NCBI GenBank assembly: GCA_963720765.1
Contig: CAVRGS010000002.1
Span: 310,001 to 374,000 of the forward strand
DNA length: 64,000 nucleotides
Direction: 5' to 3'
DNA from: DASUAS01 sp963720765
Lineage (GTDB): Bacteria; Actinomycetota; Acidimicrobiia; IMCC26256; DASPTH01
The position numbers and the translations under genes were made by a program. The notes below the pieces were generated by a model. The model did no database searches and was not told the origin of the DNA. It saw nothing but the letters and a program-made list of their open reading frames with translations. Position 1 is the stretch's first letter. Every line of letters starts with the position of its first letter. This document shows, in pieces, positions 9,516 to 17,592 of the stretch.

Positions 9516-9964
9516 GCGGAGCGACGACGCAGATCGAGATCGTCGAATGGGCGGATCGCATCGAGAGCGCCCGGGCGCTCGAGCTCCAGCTCGCCGCCGT
9601 GCTCGGGGCCTGGGTGCCCCGCATCGCTCCGGCCGGGGCCAAGCTCCTCCTCGCTCGCCACGCCCGCCACTTCGCGTGGCACGCCGAGCTGTGGGACGGC
9701 CTGGTCCCCGTCCTGCACGACCGTCCCGAGGGCTCGGCCGTGGTCGACGAGTCGCTCACGGGCGCCGAGGCGGCGCTGGTCGCCGTCACCGAGCCGAAGG
9801 GGGTCTACGACGACGTGGTGCCGCTGGTCGTGGCCGCCTACCGGCGCTGGTCGAGTGAGTCGACCCCGATCGCCGAGCGGCCGATCATGCGCGTCCTCGA
9901 CCTCGTCCTGCACGACATCGACTTCGATGCCCAGGAGGGCCACGACCTCTTCTCCCGCGACTGA
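9512..9964 (+). CDS. Uncharacterised helical protein, possibly ferritin-like
   Basis: A 150-residue soluble protein beginning at a GTG that overlaps the stop of the upstream permease. It is almost wholly helical and lists Glu and His residues with spacing that recalls four-helix ferritin-like folds: ARALELQLAAVLGAWVP in one helix, HARHFAWHAELWDGLVPVL in the next, then a helix around VPLVVAAYRRW and a final VLHDIDFDAQEGHDL. No signal peptide, transmembrane helix or cysteine is present. I do not recognise a named family with confidence; a di-iron or DinB-like fold is a guess. Codon use resembles its neighbours, so it is probably a genuine gene of the nadE transcript. Confidence 0.6.
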   Translation: MSGATTQIEIVEWADRIESARALELQLAAVLGAWVPRIAPAGAKLLLARHARHFAWHAELWDGLVPVLHDRPEGSAVVDESLTGAEAALVAVTEPKGVYDDVVPLVVAAYRRWSSESTPIAERPIMRVLDLVLHDIDFDAQEGHDLFSRD

Positions 9965-10008
9965 GACCCACCTCTCGTCCTCGTTCGGTCCGCTCACCCC
10001 GTCGCCCC

Positions 10009-10037
10009 TTGGACCCGCTTGACGGGGCCGGTATCGT
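10009..10037 (+). promoter_or_regulatory. Candidate sigma-70 promoter of the sigma-factor gene
   Basis: TTGGAC (10009-10014) and TATCGT (10032-10037) are separated by 17 bp, close to the actinobacterial consensus. Initiation near 10044 would leave a leader of roughly 105 nt before GTG 10150, which has an AAGGGG Shine-Dalgarno. Confidence 0.5.
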
Positions 10038-10149
10038 GAACACGCAACAGCAGCAACATTCGTGGACTGCATGCACGCACCCCCCCGTGCGTGGTCCAGC
10101 CCGCCACCAGCTCTCCGGGTCTGGTGTCGATGAGCCAAGGGGTCACTGG

Positions 10150-11088
10150 GTGGCGAAGGAGCGTGTCGAGCGCGACGAAGAGGATCTCGTCCGGCTCTAT
10201 CTGACCGACATCGGCCAGTACCCGCTGCTCACCAAGGACGACGAAGTCCGCCTCGCGCAGCAGATCGAGCAGGGCAACGCCGCGCGTGAGGAGCTCCTCG
10301 GCGGTGGGAAGGCGCTGACTCCCACGAAGAAGCGCGAGCTGCGCCGCAGCGCCCGACTCGGCGACGACGCGCAGCGCACCTTCGTGCAGTCGAACCTGCG
10401 CCTCGTGGTGTCGATCGCGAAGAAGTACCAGGCGTCCGGTCTGCCGCTGCTCGACCTCATCCAAGAGGGCAATCTCGGCCTCATGCATGCGGTCGAGAAG
10501 TTCGACTGGCGCAAGGGCTTCAAGTTCTCGACCTACGCCACGTGGTGGATCCGTCAGGCGATCACGCGCGGCATCGCCAACACCGGTCGCACGATCCGCC
10601 TGCCGGTGCACGCCGGCGACACCCTCGCTCGGCTGCAGAAGGCCCGCTCGCGCCTGGAGCTCAAGCTCGGCCGACCGGCCACCCTCTCCGAGCTCTCGAT
10701 CGAGGTCGAGATGCCCGAGGACAAGGTCACCGAAGCCCTGCGCTTCGCGGCCGAGCCCCTCTCGCTCTCCGAGCCCCTGCGCGAAGACGGCGACGCCGAG
10801 CTCGGCGACATCGTCGAGGACCGCTCGGCCGAGTCGCCGTTCGAGGTGGCCGCCACCGCGCTGCTGCCCGACGAGATCGAGAAGCTGCTCGCCCCGCTCG
10901 ACGAGCGCGAGCGGCAGATCCTCGCCCTGCGCTTCGGACTCGACCGCGGTGAGCCGCGGACGCTCGAAGAGGTGGGGGAGCACTTCAACCTCACCCGGGA
11001 GCGGATCCGCCAGATCGAGGCCCGGGCGATGTCGAAGCTGCGTCACCCGTCGGCCGACACCGGCGCCCGCGACCTGCTCGCGGTCTAG
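10150..11088 (+). CDS. RNA polymerase sigma factor, RpoD/HrdB-SigB group
   Basis: A 312-residue sigma-70 protein that directs RNA polymerase to -10/-35 promoters. Region 1.2 (DLVRLYLTDIGQYPLLT) is followed by a short non-conserved linker and region 2, with FVQSNLRLVVSIAKKY, LIQEGNLGLMHAVEKFD and the -10-melting segment FSTYATWWIRQAITRGI. Regions 3 and 4 follow, ending with the -35 helix-turn-helix LEEVGEHFNLTRERIRQIE. There is no long acidic region 1.1, which fits a group 2 factor such as SigB, or a compact primary factor. GTG 10150 is preferred over the earlier TTG because it has AAGGGG 7 nt upstream and begins at region 1.2. A candidate promoter lies about 110 bp upstream. Confidence 0.92.
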   Translation: MAKERVERDEEDLVRLYLTDIGQYPLLTKDDEVRLAQQIEQGNAAREELLGGGKALTPTKKRELRRSARLGDDAQRTFVQSNLRLVVSIAKKYQASGLPLLDLIQEGNLGLMHAVEKFDWRKGFKFSTYATWWIRQAITRGIANTGRTIRLPVHAGDTLARLQKARSRLELKLGRPATLSELSIEVEMPEDKVTEALRFAAEPLSLSEPLREDGDAELGDIVEDRSAESPFEVAATALLPDEIEKLLAPLDERERQILALRFGLDRGEPRTLEEVGEHFNLTRERIRQIEARAMSKLRHPSADTGARDLLAV

Positions 11089-11179
11089 TCCCTCCCGCTC
11101 TGCGGGCGCGCCGCACCGGCCGAGCGCGAGCCCGACCGGTGCCACGTCTGCAGGTGCTCTCGCGAGCTCCTCTCGGGGG

Positions 11180-12085
11180 TCAGCCGGTGAGGTTGGGCGG
11201 GGCTCCGACGGGCGTTGCCGGTGGCGACGTCTCGAACCGGTCGAACGTCGGGATGCCGGTGCCCGGCACGTCGTTCGCGGACCCGTTCGCGCCACCGCCG
11301 TTCGTCGGCGTACCGCCGGGCGTCTCCGACCCTGGTGTGGTGGGGGTGTCCGACGGCGGCGTCGTGGGGATCGTCGGTCCCGTGTGCGTGTCGACGACGT
11401 TCGTGGTGATCGTCGTCGAACAGGTCACCGTGCTGCCACCGCCGTTCTCCGACCCGTTGCACTGGTCGACGGTCACCGGGAACGAAGCACTCGTGGTGCC
11501 TGACGCGGTGCACACGAGCGTTGCGCCGCCACCGTTGCCGGAGCCGTTGCACTGGGAGACCGCCGGTGATGCCTGCGCGCTGGAGATGCACGCCACGACG
11601 TTCGCCCCGCCTCCCTGACCCGAGCCGTTGCACTGGTTCAGGGTCAGTGCAGATGCGGGAGCCGGCGCGTTCGCACTGATGTTGTTCACGATGTCGACCG
11701 TGCACGTCGTCGCGCTGCCTCCGGCGTTGTCGGAGTCGTTGCACTGGTGGACAGCGTTGATGACGTCACTGGAGCTGGAGATGTCGCCGGTGCATCCATT
11801 CAGGGTGCACGTGCGGTCGTACACGACCGCCGAGGTGCCGCCGGTGGCGTCGATCGTGTTGACGACCGAGATCGAACAGGTCACCGACAACGCCGCGCCA
11901 CCAGGAGGCCCGGACTCGTGACCGTTGCACTGCGAGAACGACACGGTTGCGGCCGACGCGGATGTCGTCGCGGTCTCGACGGCGACGGCGCTGAGGCCGA
12001 TCGCCACGAGCGCGGCCACGAACAGGGCGCCGAGCAATCGGAACGGCTTGTGGAGCCGCGTCCGTCCGTTGGAGGGGTGTGCCAT
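11180..12085 (-). CDS. Secreted protein with five cysteine-rich QCNGSG-type repeats
   Basis: A 301-residue exported protein. Residues 1-45 form a signal peptide (basic start, hydrophobic FRLLGALFVAALVAIGLSAV, cleavage near ASAAT). The mature part has five imperfect repeats whose core is QCNGSGxGGG followed 8-12 residues later by a second Cys (for example QCNGSGNGGGATLVC); the cores lie on the plus strand at about 11456, 11546, 11627, 11738 and 11924, spaced by multiples of three. The C-terminal 75 residues are low-complexity Thr/Pro/Gly with no LPxTG anchor. Paired cysteines suggest a small disulphide per repeat. Similar repeats occur in uncharacterised actinobacterial exported proteins; no function is known to me. 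ATG 12085 has an upstream AGGAG lying inside a hairpin. Confidence 0.75.
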   Translation of the reverse strand: MAHPSNGRTRLHKPFRLLGALFVAALVAIGLSAVAVETATTSASAATVSFSQCNGHESGPPGGAALSVTCSISVVNTIDATGGTSAVVYDRTCTLNGCTGDISSSSDVINAVHQCNDSDNAGGSATTCTVDIVNNISANAPAPASALTLNQCNGSGQGGGANVVACISSAQASPAVSQCNGSGNGGGATLVCTASGTTSASFPVTVDQCNGSENGGGSTVTCSTTITTNVVDTHTGPTIPTTPPSDTPTTPGSETPGGTPTNGGGANGSANDVPGTGIPTFDRFETSPPATPVGAPPNLTG

Positions 12086-12089
12086 GGAG

Positions 12090-12112
12090 AACGCTCCTAC
12101 TCGGGGAGCGTT
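12090..12112 (-). promoter_or_regulatory. Hairpin covering the ribosome-binding site of the QCNGSG-repeat gene
   Basis: An 8-bp perfect inverted repeat, AACGCTCC and GGAGCGTT, encloses a 7-nt loop 4 nt upstream of the ATG at 12085. Read on the minus strand, the AGGAG Shine-Dalgarno overlaps the 3' arm, so folding would hide it from ribosomes. Regulation is inferred from position only. Confidence 0.4.
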
Positions 12113-12252
12113 GAGGGCCTCCGAGGGAGGATCCCGAAGCGCCACCAGATCGGTGGCGGGGCCGTTCCCGATCCGAGACCGTGAACGAGCGCTCGTGCAT
12201 GGAGTGCATCGGCGGGCGGCACGACAACCTTGAGCCGTGAGATGCTTGACCG

Positions 12253-14468
12253 ATGCAACGACATTTCGTCACGTGTCCGCTCTGTGAGTGCATGTGCGGG
12301 CTGCAGGTCGACGTGGAGGGCGATCACGTCACGCTGATCCGTGGGGATCGCGACGACGTGTGGTCGAAGGGTTACCTGTGCCCGAAGGGCACGACCCTGG
12401 GTCACCTGCACGACGATCCCGACCGTCTGCGTGAGCCGATGGTGCGCGACGGCGACACGTGGCGCGAGGTGTCGTGGGACGAAGCGTTCGACCGCTGCGA
12501 GGACCTGATCCACGGCGTGCTCGACCGCCACGGCATCACCTCGGCGACCGCGTTCATCGGCAACCCCGTCGGCCACAGCTTCACGCTCGGTCGCTACATG
12601 CCGCTGTTCATCGGGCAGTCGGGGATGCCGCACATCTACTCGTCGGGCACGATCGACCAGTGGCCCAAGAACGTCTCGTGCATCCTCATGTACGGGAACA
12701 TGTGGAAGATCCCGGCGCCCGACATCCAGCGCACCGACTACCTGATCTGCATGGGTGGCAATCCGCAGGCGTCGGGTGGTTCGCTGCTCGCGTGTCCCGA
12801 CGTCCTCGGTGAGCTCGACGGCATCCGCGCGCGGGGGCAAGGTCGTCGTCATCGATCCCCGCCGCACCGGCACCGCCGACCATGCCGACGAGTGGGTGCC
12901 GATCCTGCCCGGGACCGACGCCGCGTTCCTCCTCGCGATGTGCAACGTGCTCTTCGCCGAGGGTCGCACGACGCTCGGCGCGCTCGAGGAGAAGGTGAAG
13001 GGCATCGACACCGTCCGCGAGGTGTGCGCGGCCTTCACGCCCGAGTCGGTCGAGGAGTTCTGTCGCGTGCCGGCGGACACGATCCGCCGACTCGCGCGCG
13101 AGTTCGCGGCGGCGCCCACCGGGGCGCTCTACGGACGCATCGGGCTCTGCAACCAGGAATTCGGCACGCTGGCGTCGTGGCTGGTCGACGTGGTCAACCT
13201 CGTCGTCGGCAAGTTCGACCGTCCCGGTGGGCTCATGTGGGGCAAGCCGGTCGCATGGCCGATGGCGTGGATGGGGTCGACGGCGAAGGACGGGCCACGG
13301 GGCTTCGGCAAGTGGTCGTCGCCGCGTCTCGGGCGTGCCCGAGGTACTCGGCCAGGTGCCAGCGGCGTTCATGGCGGAGGAGATCGCCACGCCGGGGGAG
13401 GGGCAGATCAAGATGCTCTTCACCGTGGCGGGCAACCCGGTGATCAGCGTGCCCGACTCGGCGCGGCTCGAAGCGGCGCTGCCCGAGCTCGAGTGCATGA
13501 TCAGCGTCGACAACTACCTCAACGAGACCACGCGGTTCGCGCACGTGATCCTGCCGGGACCGTCGCCGCTCGAGACGCCGCACTTCGACGAGGTGCTCTG
13601 GGGGTGGGCGGCGCGCAGCGGGGCGAACTGGAGTGATCCGGTGTTTCCGCCGTCACCCGATCGTCCCGACGAAGGGCGCATCGTCGCCCGCCTCGGCTGG
13701 CTGTGCACAGGCGGGACGAACGAGGACTTCGACTTCGAGACCCTCGACGACAACTGGTTCGCGGCACTGTGCCGATCGCAGCAGCTCGACGCCGCCGACA
13801 TCCTCCCGCAGTACGACCATGGAGGCGCCGAGCGGATCATCGACCTGCAGGTGCGCACCGGGCCGTGGGGGGATCGTTACGGCGAGGTGCCCGACGGCCT
13901 CACGTTGGAGCAGATCAAGGCGGAGCCCCACGGCATCGACATGGGACCGATGGTCTCGCGCGCCGACGAGATGGTGTGCACGCCCGACGGACTCATCGAT
14001 CTCGCGCCCGAGTACGTCGTCGGCGACCTCCCGCGCCTCCAGGCGCGCATCGCCGAGAGCGCCGACCCCGCACTCGATGGGGGCTTCCGACTCGTGAGCC
14101 GTCGTCACCTCCGCTCCAAGAATTCGTGGATGCACAACGTGAAGGTGCTCGTGAAGGGCAAGGACCGCTGCACCCTGCTCGTGCACCCCGACGACGCCGA
14201 CGGTGTCGGGCTGGTCGACGGCGGTCGGGCCCGGGTCACGTCGGAGGCAGGCAGCGTCGAGGTGCCGGTCGAGGTGAGCGACGAGATGATGCCCGGCGTG
14301 GTGTCGCTCCCCCATGGCTGGGGCCACGACCGTCCCGGCACCCGGATGTCGGTCGCCCGGGAGCACGCAGGGGTCAACAACAACCTGCTCGCCCCCACCC
14401 ACTTCTACGACACGCTCTCGAACAACCATGCGGTGAACGGCATCCCGGTCGAAGTGGTGCCGGCCTGA
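12253..14468 (+). pseudogene. Molybdopterin-dependent oxidoreductase, broken by two +1 frameshifts
   Basis: Three frames must be joined to read one DMSO-reductase-superfamily enzyme of about 737 residues, the family's normal size. Frame 1 (12253 to about 12835) has the N-terminal Fe4S4 motif HFVTCPLCECMCGLQVD, a later Cys in GYLCPKG and VSWDEAFDRCEDLI. Frame 2 (about 12838-13320) continues with GGKVVVIDPRRTGTADHADEW. Frame 3 (about 13325-14468) has the VAGNPVISVPD stretch and a C-terminal molybdopterin-dinucleotide domain ending HAVNGIPVEVVPA. Removing one G from the run 12833-12837 and one C near 13322 restores the whole protein with no stop. All domains are otherwise intact, so these are probably assembly errors or very recent mutations. 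Substrate unknown; formate-dehydrogenase-like and other oxidoreductases share this architecture. Confidence 0.85.
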
Positions 14469-14474
14469 GGCGGG

Positions 14475-14540
14475 TTGCTCCGGGGACGGCCGATCGCCCT
14501 GGGCCGATTGCTCCGGGGATGGCCGATTGCTCCAGGGTGG
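14475..14540 (+). repeat. Three short direct repeats upstream of the microprotein gene
   Basis: Copies begin at 14475, 14508 and 14527. The first two share 19 of 20 bases (TTGCTCCGGGGAYGGCCGAT); the third is a shorter variant. The third TTGCTC is 17 bp from a TACGAT, so it may serve as the -35 element. Confidence 0.6.
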
Positions 14541-14555
14541 CTCGCGACCTACGAT
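14527..14555 (+). promoter_or_regulatory. Candidate promoter of the 24-aa membrane microprotein
   Basis: TTGCTC (14527-14532) and TACGAT (14550-14555) are separated by 17 bp. Initiation near 14562 would give a leader of about 36 nt carrying the AAGGGG Shine-Dalgarno of the downstream ATG. Confidence 0.4.
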
Positions 14556-14597
14556 GCTCCCAATCTCCGCGCCCGTAGCGTCGACCAAGGGGACACC

Positions 14598-14672
14598 ATG
14601 AAGAAGCTGCTCATCATCCTCATCCTGGCTGCGATCGGGATCGCGGTGGCCAAGAAGGTCCGCGAAGCCTGA
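14598..14672 (+). CDS. 24-residue single-pass membrane microprotein
   Basis: The predicted product, MKKLLIILILAAIGIAVAKK plus VREA, is one hydrophobic helix between basic ends. ATG 14598 has an AAGGGGA Shine-Dalgarno 5 nt upstream and a recognisable promoter, and a strong hairpin follows the stop. Very short MKKLL-type membrane proteins, including the DLW-39 group, are common in actinobacteria, and this resembles them without the DLW tail. Orientation would be with both charged ends flanking the bilayer. It could stabilise or modulate a larger membrane complex; no function is established. The frame is open upstream to 14475, but that extension spans the repeats and promoter and is unlikely to be translated. 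Confidence 0.6.
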   Translation: MKKLLIILILAAIGIAVAKKVREA

Positions 14673-14685
14673 GGTCGCAAGAACT

Positions 14686-15471
14686 TCACTGTGACGGGCC
14701 CGCTTCGGCGGGCTCGTCACGCGTCCGGGCCAGTTGCCCTCTCCGCTCTCGTTCGACGAGCGCGTAGTAGAGCACTGCGGTCGCCATGCCGAACAGCGGC
14801 GACGTCACGACGTGCACCACGTACTCACCGGTGGGTTCGGCCCAGGTGTGTGGGAGCAGTTCGAGCAGCGCGCCCGCCGCGCTCGAGATCGCCTCGCTGA
14901 GCACGAACGCCGCGAACACGAAGATCGCCACGGGTCGGAACGATCCGCGCACGAGCTGACGGCTGCGGCGCGGTGCGTGGAACGCGCGCACGCCTTCGGC
15001 CACCACGACCGGTCCCGTGACCACTCCCCACACTGCGAGCACGAAGCCCGGGAGCACGAAGAAGAGGAGACCCACTCCCACACCGACCTCGTAGACGATG
15101 GTGGCGCCGACGAGCGAGATCCACGGGACGGTGCGGAGGAACTCACGCGGCCTCGGCGGCGCTGCCCCGTGCAGGTCGCTGGCGACGATCTTCTCCGATG
15201 CGGCGGCGAGGACCTCGGCCACGAGCAGTTCGAACACGAGCACGACGAGGACGTTGACCGCGACGTCGCCGAGGTGGAAGTGGTCGGTGTCGATCTGGAT
15301 GCCGTGAGCGACGCCGGTGAGCTCGAGGACCGCGAGCGGGAGCCAGAGCAGCGCCGCGATCGACGTGAGGTACCAGAAGTGGAGACGCCAGAAGCGCAGC
15401 GCGTCGCCGAGCACGGCCCTGAGCGCGACGGGCGAGCCGGACGTGGCGGAAGTGGGGGACGGTGACGACAC
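14686..15471 (-). CDS. Multi-pass membrane protein of unknown function (YciC/DUF-type)
   Basis: A 261-residue protein with about six hydrophobic segments: FWYLTSIAALLWLPLAVLEL, VNVLVVLVFELLVAEVLAAA, VGATIVYEVGVGVGLLFFVL running into FVLAVWGVVTGPVVVAEG, IFVFAAFVLSEAISSAAGAL and SPLFGMATAVLYYALVERER. The Arg-rich loop APRRSRQLVRG between segments, followed by a second membrane half, resembles DUF/YciC-like proteins seen as unnamed integral membrane proteins in actinobacteria. GTG 15471 fits the first hydrophobic segment and has TAGGAT a short distance upstream. The long frame upstream lies opposite the Tad ATPase gene and is a shadow. Its last codons overlap a bidirectional terminator. Confidence 0.7.
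   Translation of the reverse strand: MSSPSPTSATSGSPVALRAVLGDALRFWRLHFWYLTSIAALLWLPLAVLELTGVAHGIQIDTDHFHLGDVAVNVLVVLVFELLVAEVLAAASEKIVASDLHGAAPPRPREFLRTVPWISLVGATIVYEVGVGVGLLFFVLPGFVLAVWGVVTGPVVVAEGVRAFHAPRRSRQLVRGSFRPVAIFVFAAFVLSEAISSAAGALLELLPHTWAEPTGEYVVHVVTSPLFGMATAVLYYALVERERRGQLARTRDEPAEAGPSQ
14691..14720. terminator. Bidirectional hairpin terminator with TTCG loop
   Basis: A 13-bp stem (one G:T-type mismatch) formed by 14691-14703 and 14708-14720 closes a TTCG tetraloop. It lies between the plus-strand microprotein and the minus-strand membrane protein, overlapping the last codons of the latter. No T-tract follows, as is usual at this GC content. Confidence 0.65.
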
Positions 15472-15625
15472 GGCGACCGGAGATCCTACGAGTCGCGGTC
15501 CGGGTCGCGATGCCGACGAAGTTGACCCTTGACGAGCAATGGGGCGCGTCGTACGTTCCCCTTCTTCCCCGAGCACTTCCTCCGGTTGCTGGCGCGCGTG
15601 CGCCCCCGGGAGGAAGGTCACTCCG

Positions 15626-16354
15626 TTGCTCATCGCCCTCTGGTCCGCCACGGGCGGATCCGGTACGTCCGTGTTCACCGCTGCATGCTCGCTCGTCCTC
15701 GCCCGCCAGGCGCGCGAAGCCGGGCACGCCACCGGTGTGCGGGTCGCCGATCTCGCCGGTGACCTGCCCGCCGTGTTCGGGTTCGGCGCCGACCCCGACG
15801 TCGGCCTCGCCGACTGGCTCGACGCCGGTGCCGAGGCACCGACCGACGCGCTCGACCGGCTGCTGATCGAAGTCGCGCCCGGCGTCGCGCTGCTCCCGCG
15901 TGGACGCGGTCCGCGGGTACCCATCAGGCTTCCTGCACCCGAGAGCGGCGCGGCGCTCGCAGTCGCCTTGTCGGAGGGTTCGTCGCCGGTGCTGATCGAC
16001 TGCGGCACCGCGCGCGACCCCGCCGCGCGTGCGGTCGTCGAGGTCGCCGATGTCGCGATCGTCGTGCTGCGTGGTTGCTACCTCGCGTTGCGGCGCGCGG
16101 TGCACGCGCCGCCACTGGAGCACACCGCCGGCGTCGTGCTGCTCGACGAACCGGGTCGGTCGCTGGGCGCGAGCGAGATCGGTGAGGTGCTCGACCTGCC
16201 GGTGCTGGCCCGGGTCCCGGTGAAGGAAGGCATCTCGCGCGCCGTCGACGCCGGCGTGCTTCCCACCCGGTTGCCCGAAGCGCTGGCGCGTGCCGCCACC
16301 GATGCCGTCCGCCGTCTCGGCGCACGAACCGGTCGGCACGGGGAGGCCGCATGA
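15626..16354 (+). CDS. Ssd/TadZ-like ParA-MinD-family protein of the Tad locus
   Basis: A 242-residue cytoplasmic protein at the head of the Tad cluster, equivalent in position to M. tuberculosis Rv3660c (Ssd). The N-terminal loop reads WSATGGSGTSVFTAA: it keeps the glycines of a deviant Walker A but has Thr where the signature lysines of MinD/ParA sit, a feature also seen among CpaE/TadZ proteins that position the pilus rather than act as strong ATPases. TTG 15626 is chosen because GGGAGGAAGG ends 8 nt upstream; the longer frame lacks a ribosome-binding site and similarity. Its stop overlaps the tadA ATG as ATGA. The expected role is localising Tad assembly or influencing septum placement. 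Confidence 0.75.
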   Translation: MLIALWSATGGSGTSVFTAACSLVLARQAREAGHATGVRVADLAGDLPAVFGFGADPDVGLADWLDAGAEAPTDALDRLLIEVAPGVALLPRGRGPRVPIRLPAPESGAALAVALSEGSSPVLIDCGTARDPAARAVVEVADVAIVVLRGCYLALRRAVHAPPLEHTAGVVLLDEPGRSLGASEIGEVLDLPVLARVPVKEGISRAVDAGVLPTRLPEALARAATDAVRRLGARTGRHGEAA

Positions 16355-17592
16355 GCGTGACGGCCGCGGCGGAGTCCACACCGGCGCCGATCGACGACGG
16401 CTGGCTCAAGCAGCGCGTCCACCAGCGGCTCGTCACGCAGGGCATCGACGACGCGTCGACCGATCTCGACACGGTGCGGCGCACGCTGGGAGACCTGCTC
16501 CGCGACGAGCAACCGCTGCTCGCGGTGGCACGTTTCGACACGTTGCTCGAGCAGCTCACCCACGAGGTGACCGGACTCGGGCCGCTCGAACCGCTCCTCG
16601 CCGATCCCGGTGTCACCGAGGTGATGCTCAACGGGCCGGGCCGCGCCTACGTGGAGCGCGCCGGTCGACTCGAGCCCGTGGCGCTCGACCTCGACGCCGC
16701 GGCAATCGTCCACCTGGTCGAACGGGTGGTCGCGCCACTCGGGCTGCGGCTCGACCGTTCGTCCCCGATGGTCGACGCCCGTCTCGCCGACGGCTCGCGT
16801 CTCCATGCGGTGATCCCGCCGCTCGCGGTCGACGGCCCGTGCCTCACCATTCGTCGCTTCGGTGCGCGGGCGGTCTCGCTCGAGGAATTCGGGGTCGACG
16901 GCACCGCCGCACGATTCCTGCGCTGGACCGTCGCGGCCGGCTGGAACCTCCTGGTGGCGGGGGCGACCAGCGCGGGCAAGACCACCCTGCTCAACGCGCT
17001 CTCGCAGTCGATCCCGCCCACCGAGCGCATCGTCACCATCGAGGAGACGGCCGAGCTGCGTCTCGCTCAGGCTCACGTCGTCCGCCTGGAAGCGCGGCCA
17101 CCGAACGCCGAGGGCGTCGGTGGCGTGGCGGTGCGAGCACTGGTGCGCGCCGCACTCCGGATGCGACCCGATCGTCTGGTGGTCGGCGAGGTGCGGGCGG
17201 GAGAGGCGCTCGACATGCTCCAGGCCCTCAACACCGGCCACGACGGATCGATGTCCACCATCCACGCCAACGGCCCGGTGGACGCGTTGGCGCGCCTCGA
17301 GACACTGGTGCTGCTCGCCGACTCGGGCCTGCCGCTCCAGGCCGTGCGCGCGCAGGTGGCCGCGAGCATCGACGCCGTGGTCTTCGTCGCTCGCGGCCGG
17401 CGAGGCGAACGGCGGGTCGAAGCCATCGCCGAGGTCGACGGCCGTCACCGCGCCGGTGCTCGACCGCTGTTCCTGCGCCGTGACCGGCAGCTCGTGCCGA
17501 TCGCGCGCGTCACGCGCGCGGCTCGGCGTCACGACGCGGCTCGGGCCCTGGATGCGGAGCTGTCGGGCGAGGGGTGCGAACCGCAGTGCTGA
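16351..17592 (+). CDS. tadA: TadA/CpaF-family secretion ATPase
   Basis: The hexameric ATPase that powers assembly of Tad (Flp-type) pili. The 413-residue protein has a helical N-terminal domain, then GLGPLEPLLADPGVTEVMLN, the typical CpaF linker, and a RecA-like core with Walker A GATSAGKTTLLNALS (about residue 208), the Asp box TIEETAEL, Walker B in MRPDRLVVGEVR and the His box GHDGSMSTIHAN. All catalytic motifs are intact. The start overlaps the upstream stop, and the next gene starts 19 bp before this one ends, so translation is probably coupled along the operon. It corresponds to Rv3659c in the mycobacterial cluster. Confidence 0.95.
   Translation: MSVTAAAESTPAPIDDGWLKQRVHQRLVTQGIDDASTDLDTVRRTLGDLLRDEQPLLAVARFDTLLEQLTHEVTGLGPLEPLLADPGVTEVMLNGPGRAYVERAGRLEPVALDLDAAAIVHLVERVVAPLGLRLDRSSPMVDARLADGSRLHAVIPPLAVDGPCLTIRRFGARAVSLEEFGVDGTAARFLRWTVAAGWNLLVAGATSAGKTTLLNALSQSIPPTERIVTIEETAELRLAQAHVVRLEARPPNAEGVGGVAVRALVRAALRMRPDRLVVGEVRAGEALDMLQALNTGHDGSMSTIHANGPVDALARLETLVLLADSGLPLQAVRAQVAASIDAVVFVARGRRGERRVEAIAEVDGRHRAGARPLFLRRDRQLVPIARVTRAARRHDAARALDAELSGEGCEPQC

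Noticed and set aside
11450..11930. Regularly spaced repeats as a CRISPR array
   Set aside because: Repeats are in frame within a signal-peptide-bearing gene, vary at third positions, and spacing differs by multiples of three.
12120..12250. Riboswitch upstream of the repeat-protein gene
   Set aside because: Several small stems can be drawn, but no conserved core of a known riboswitch class was found by eye.
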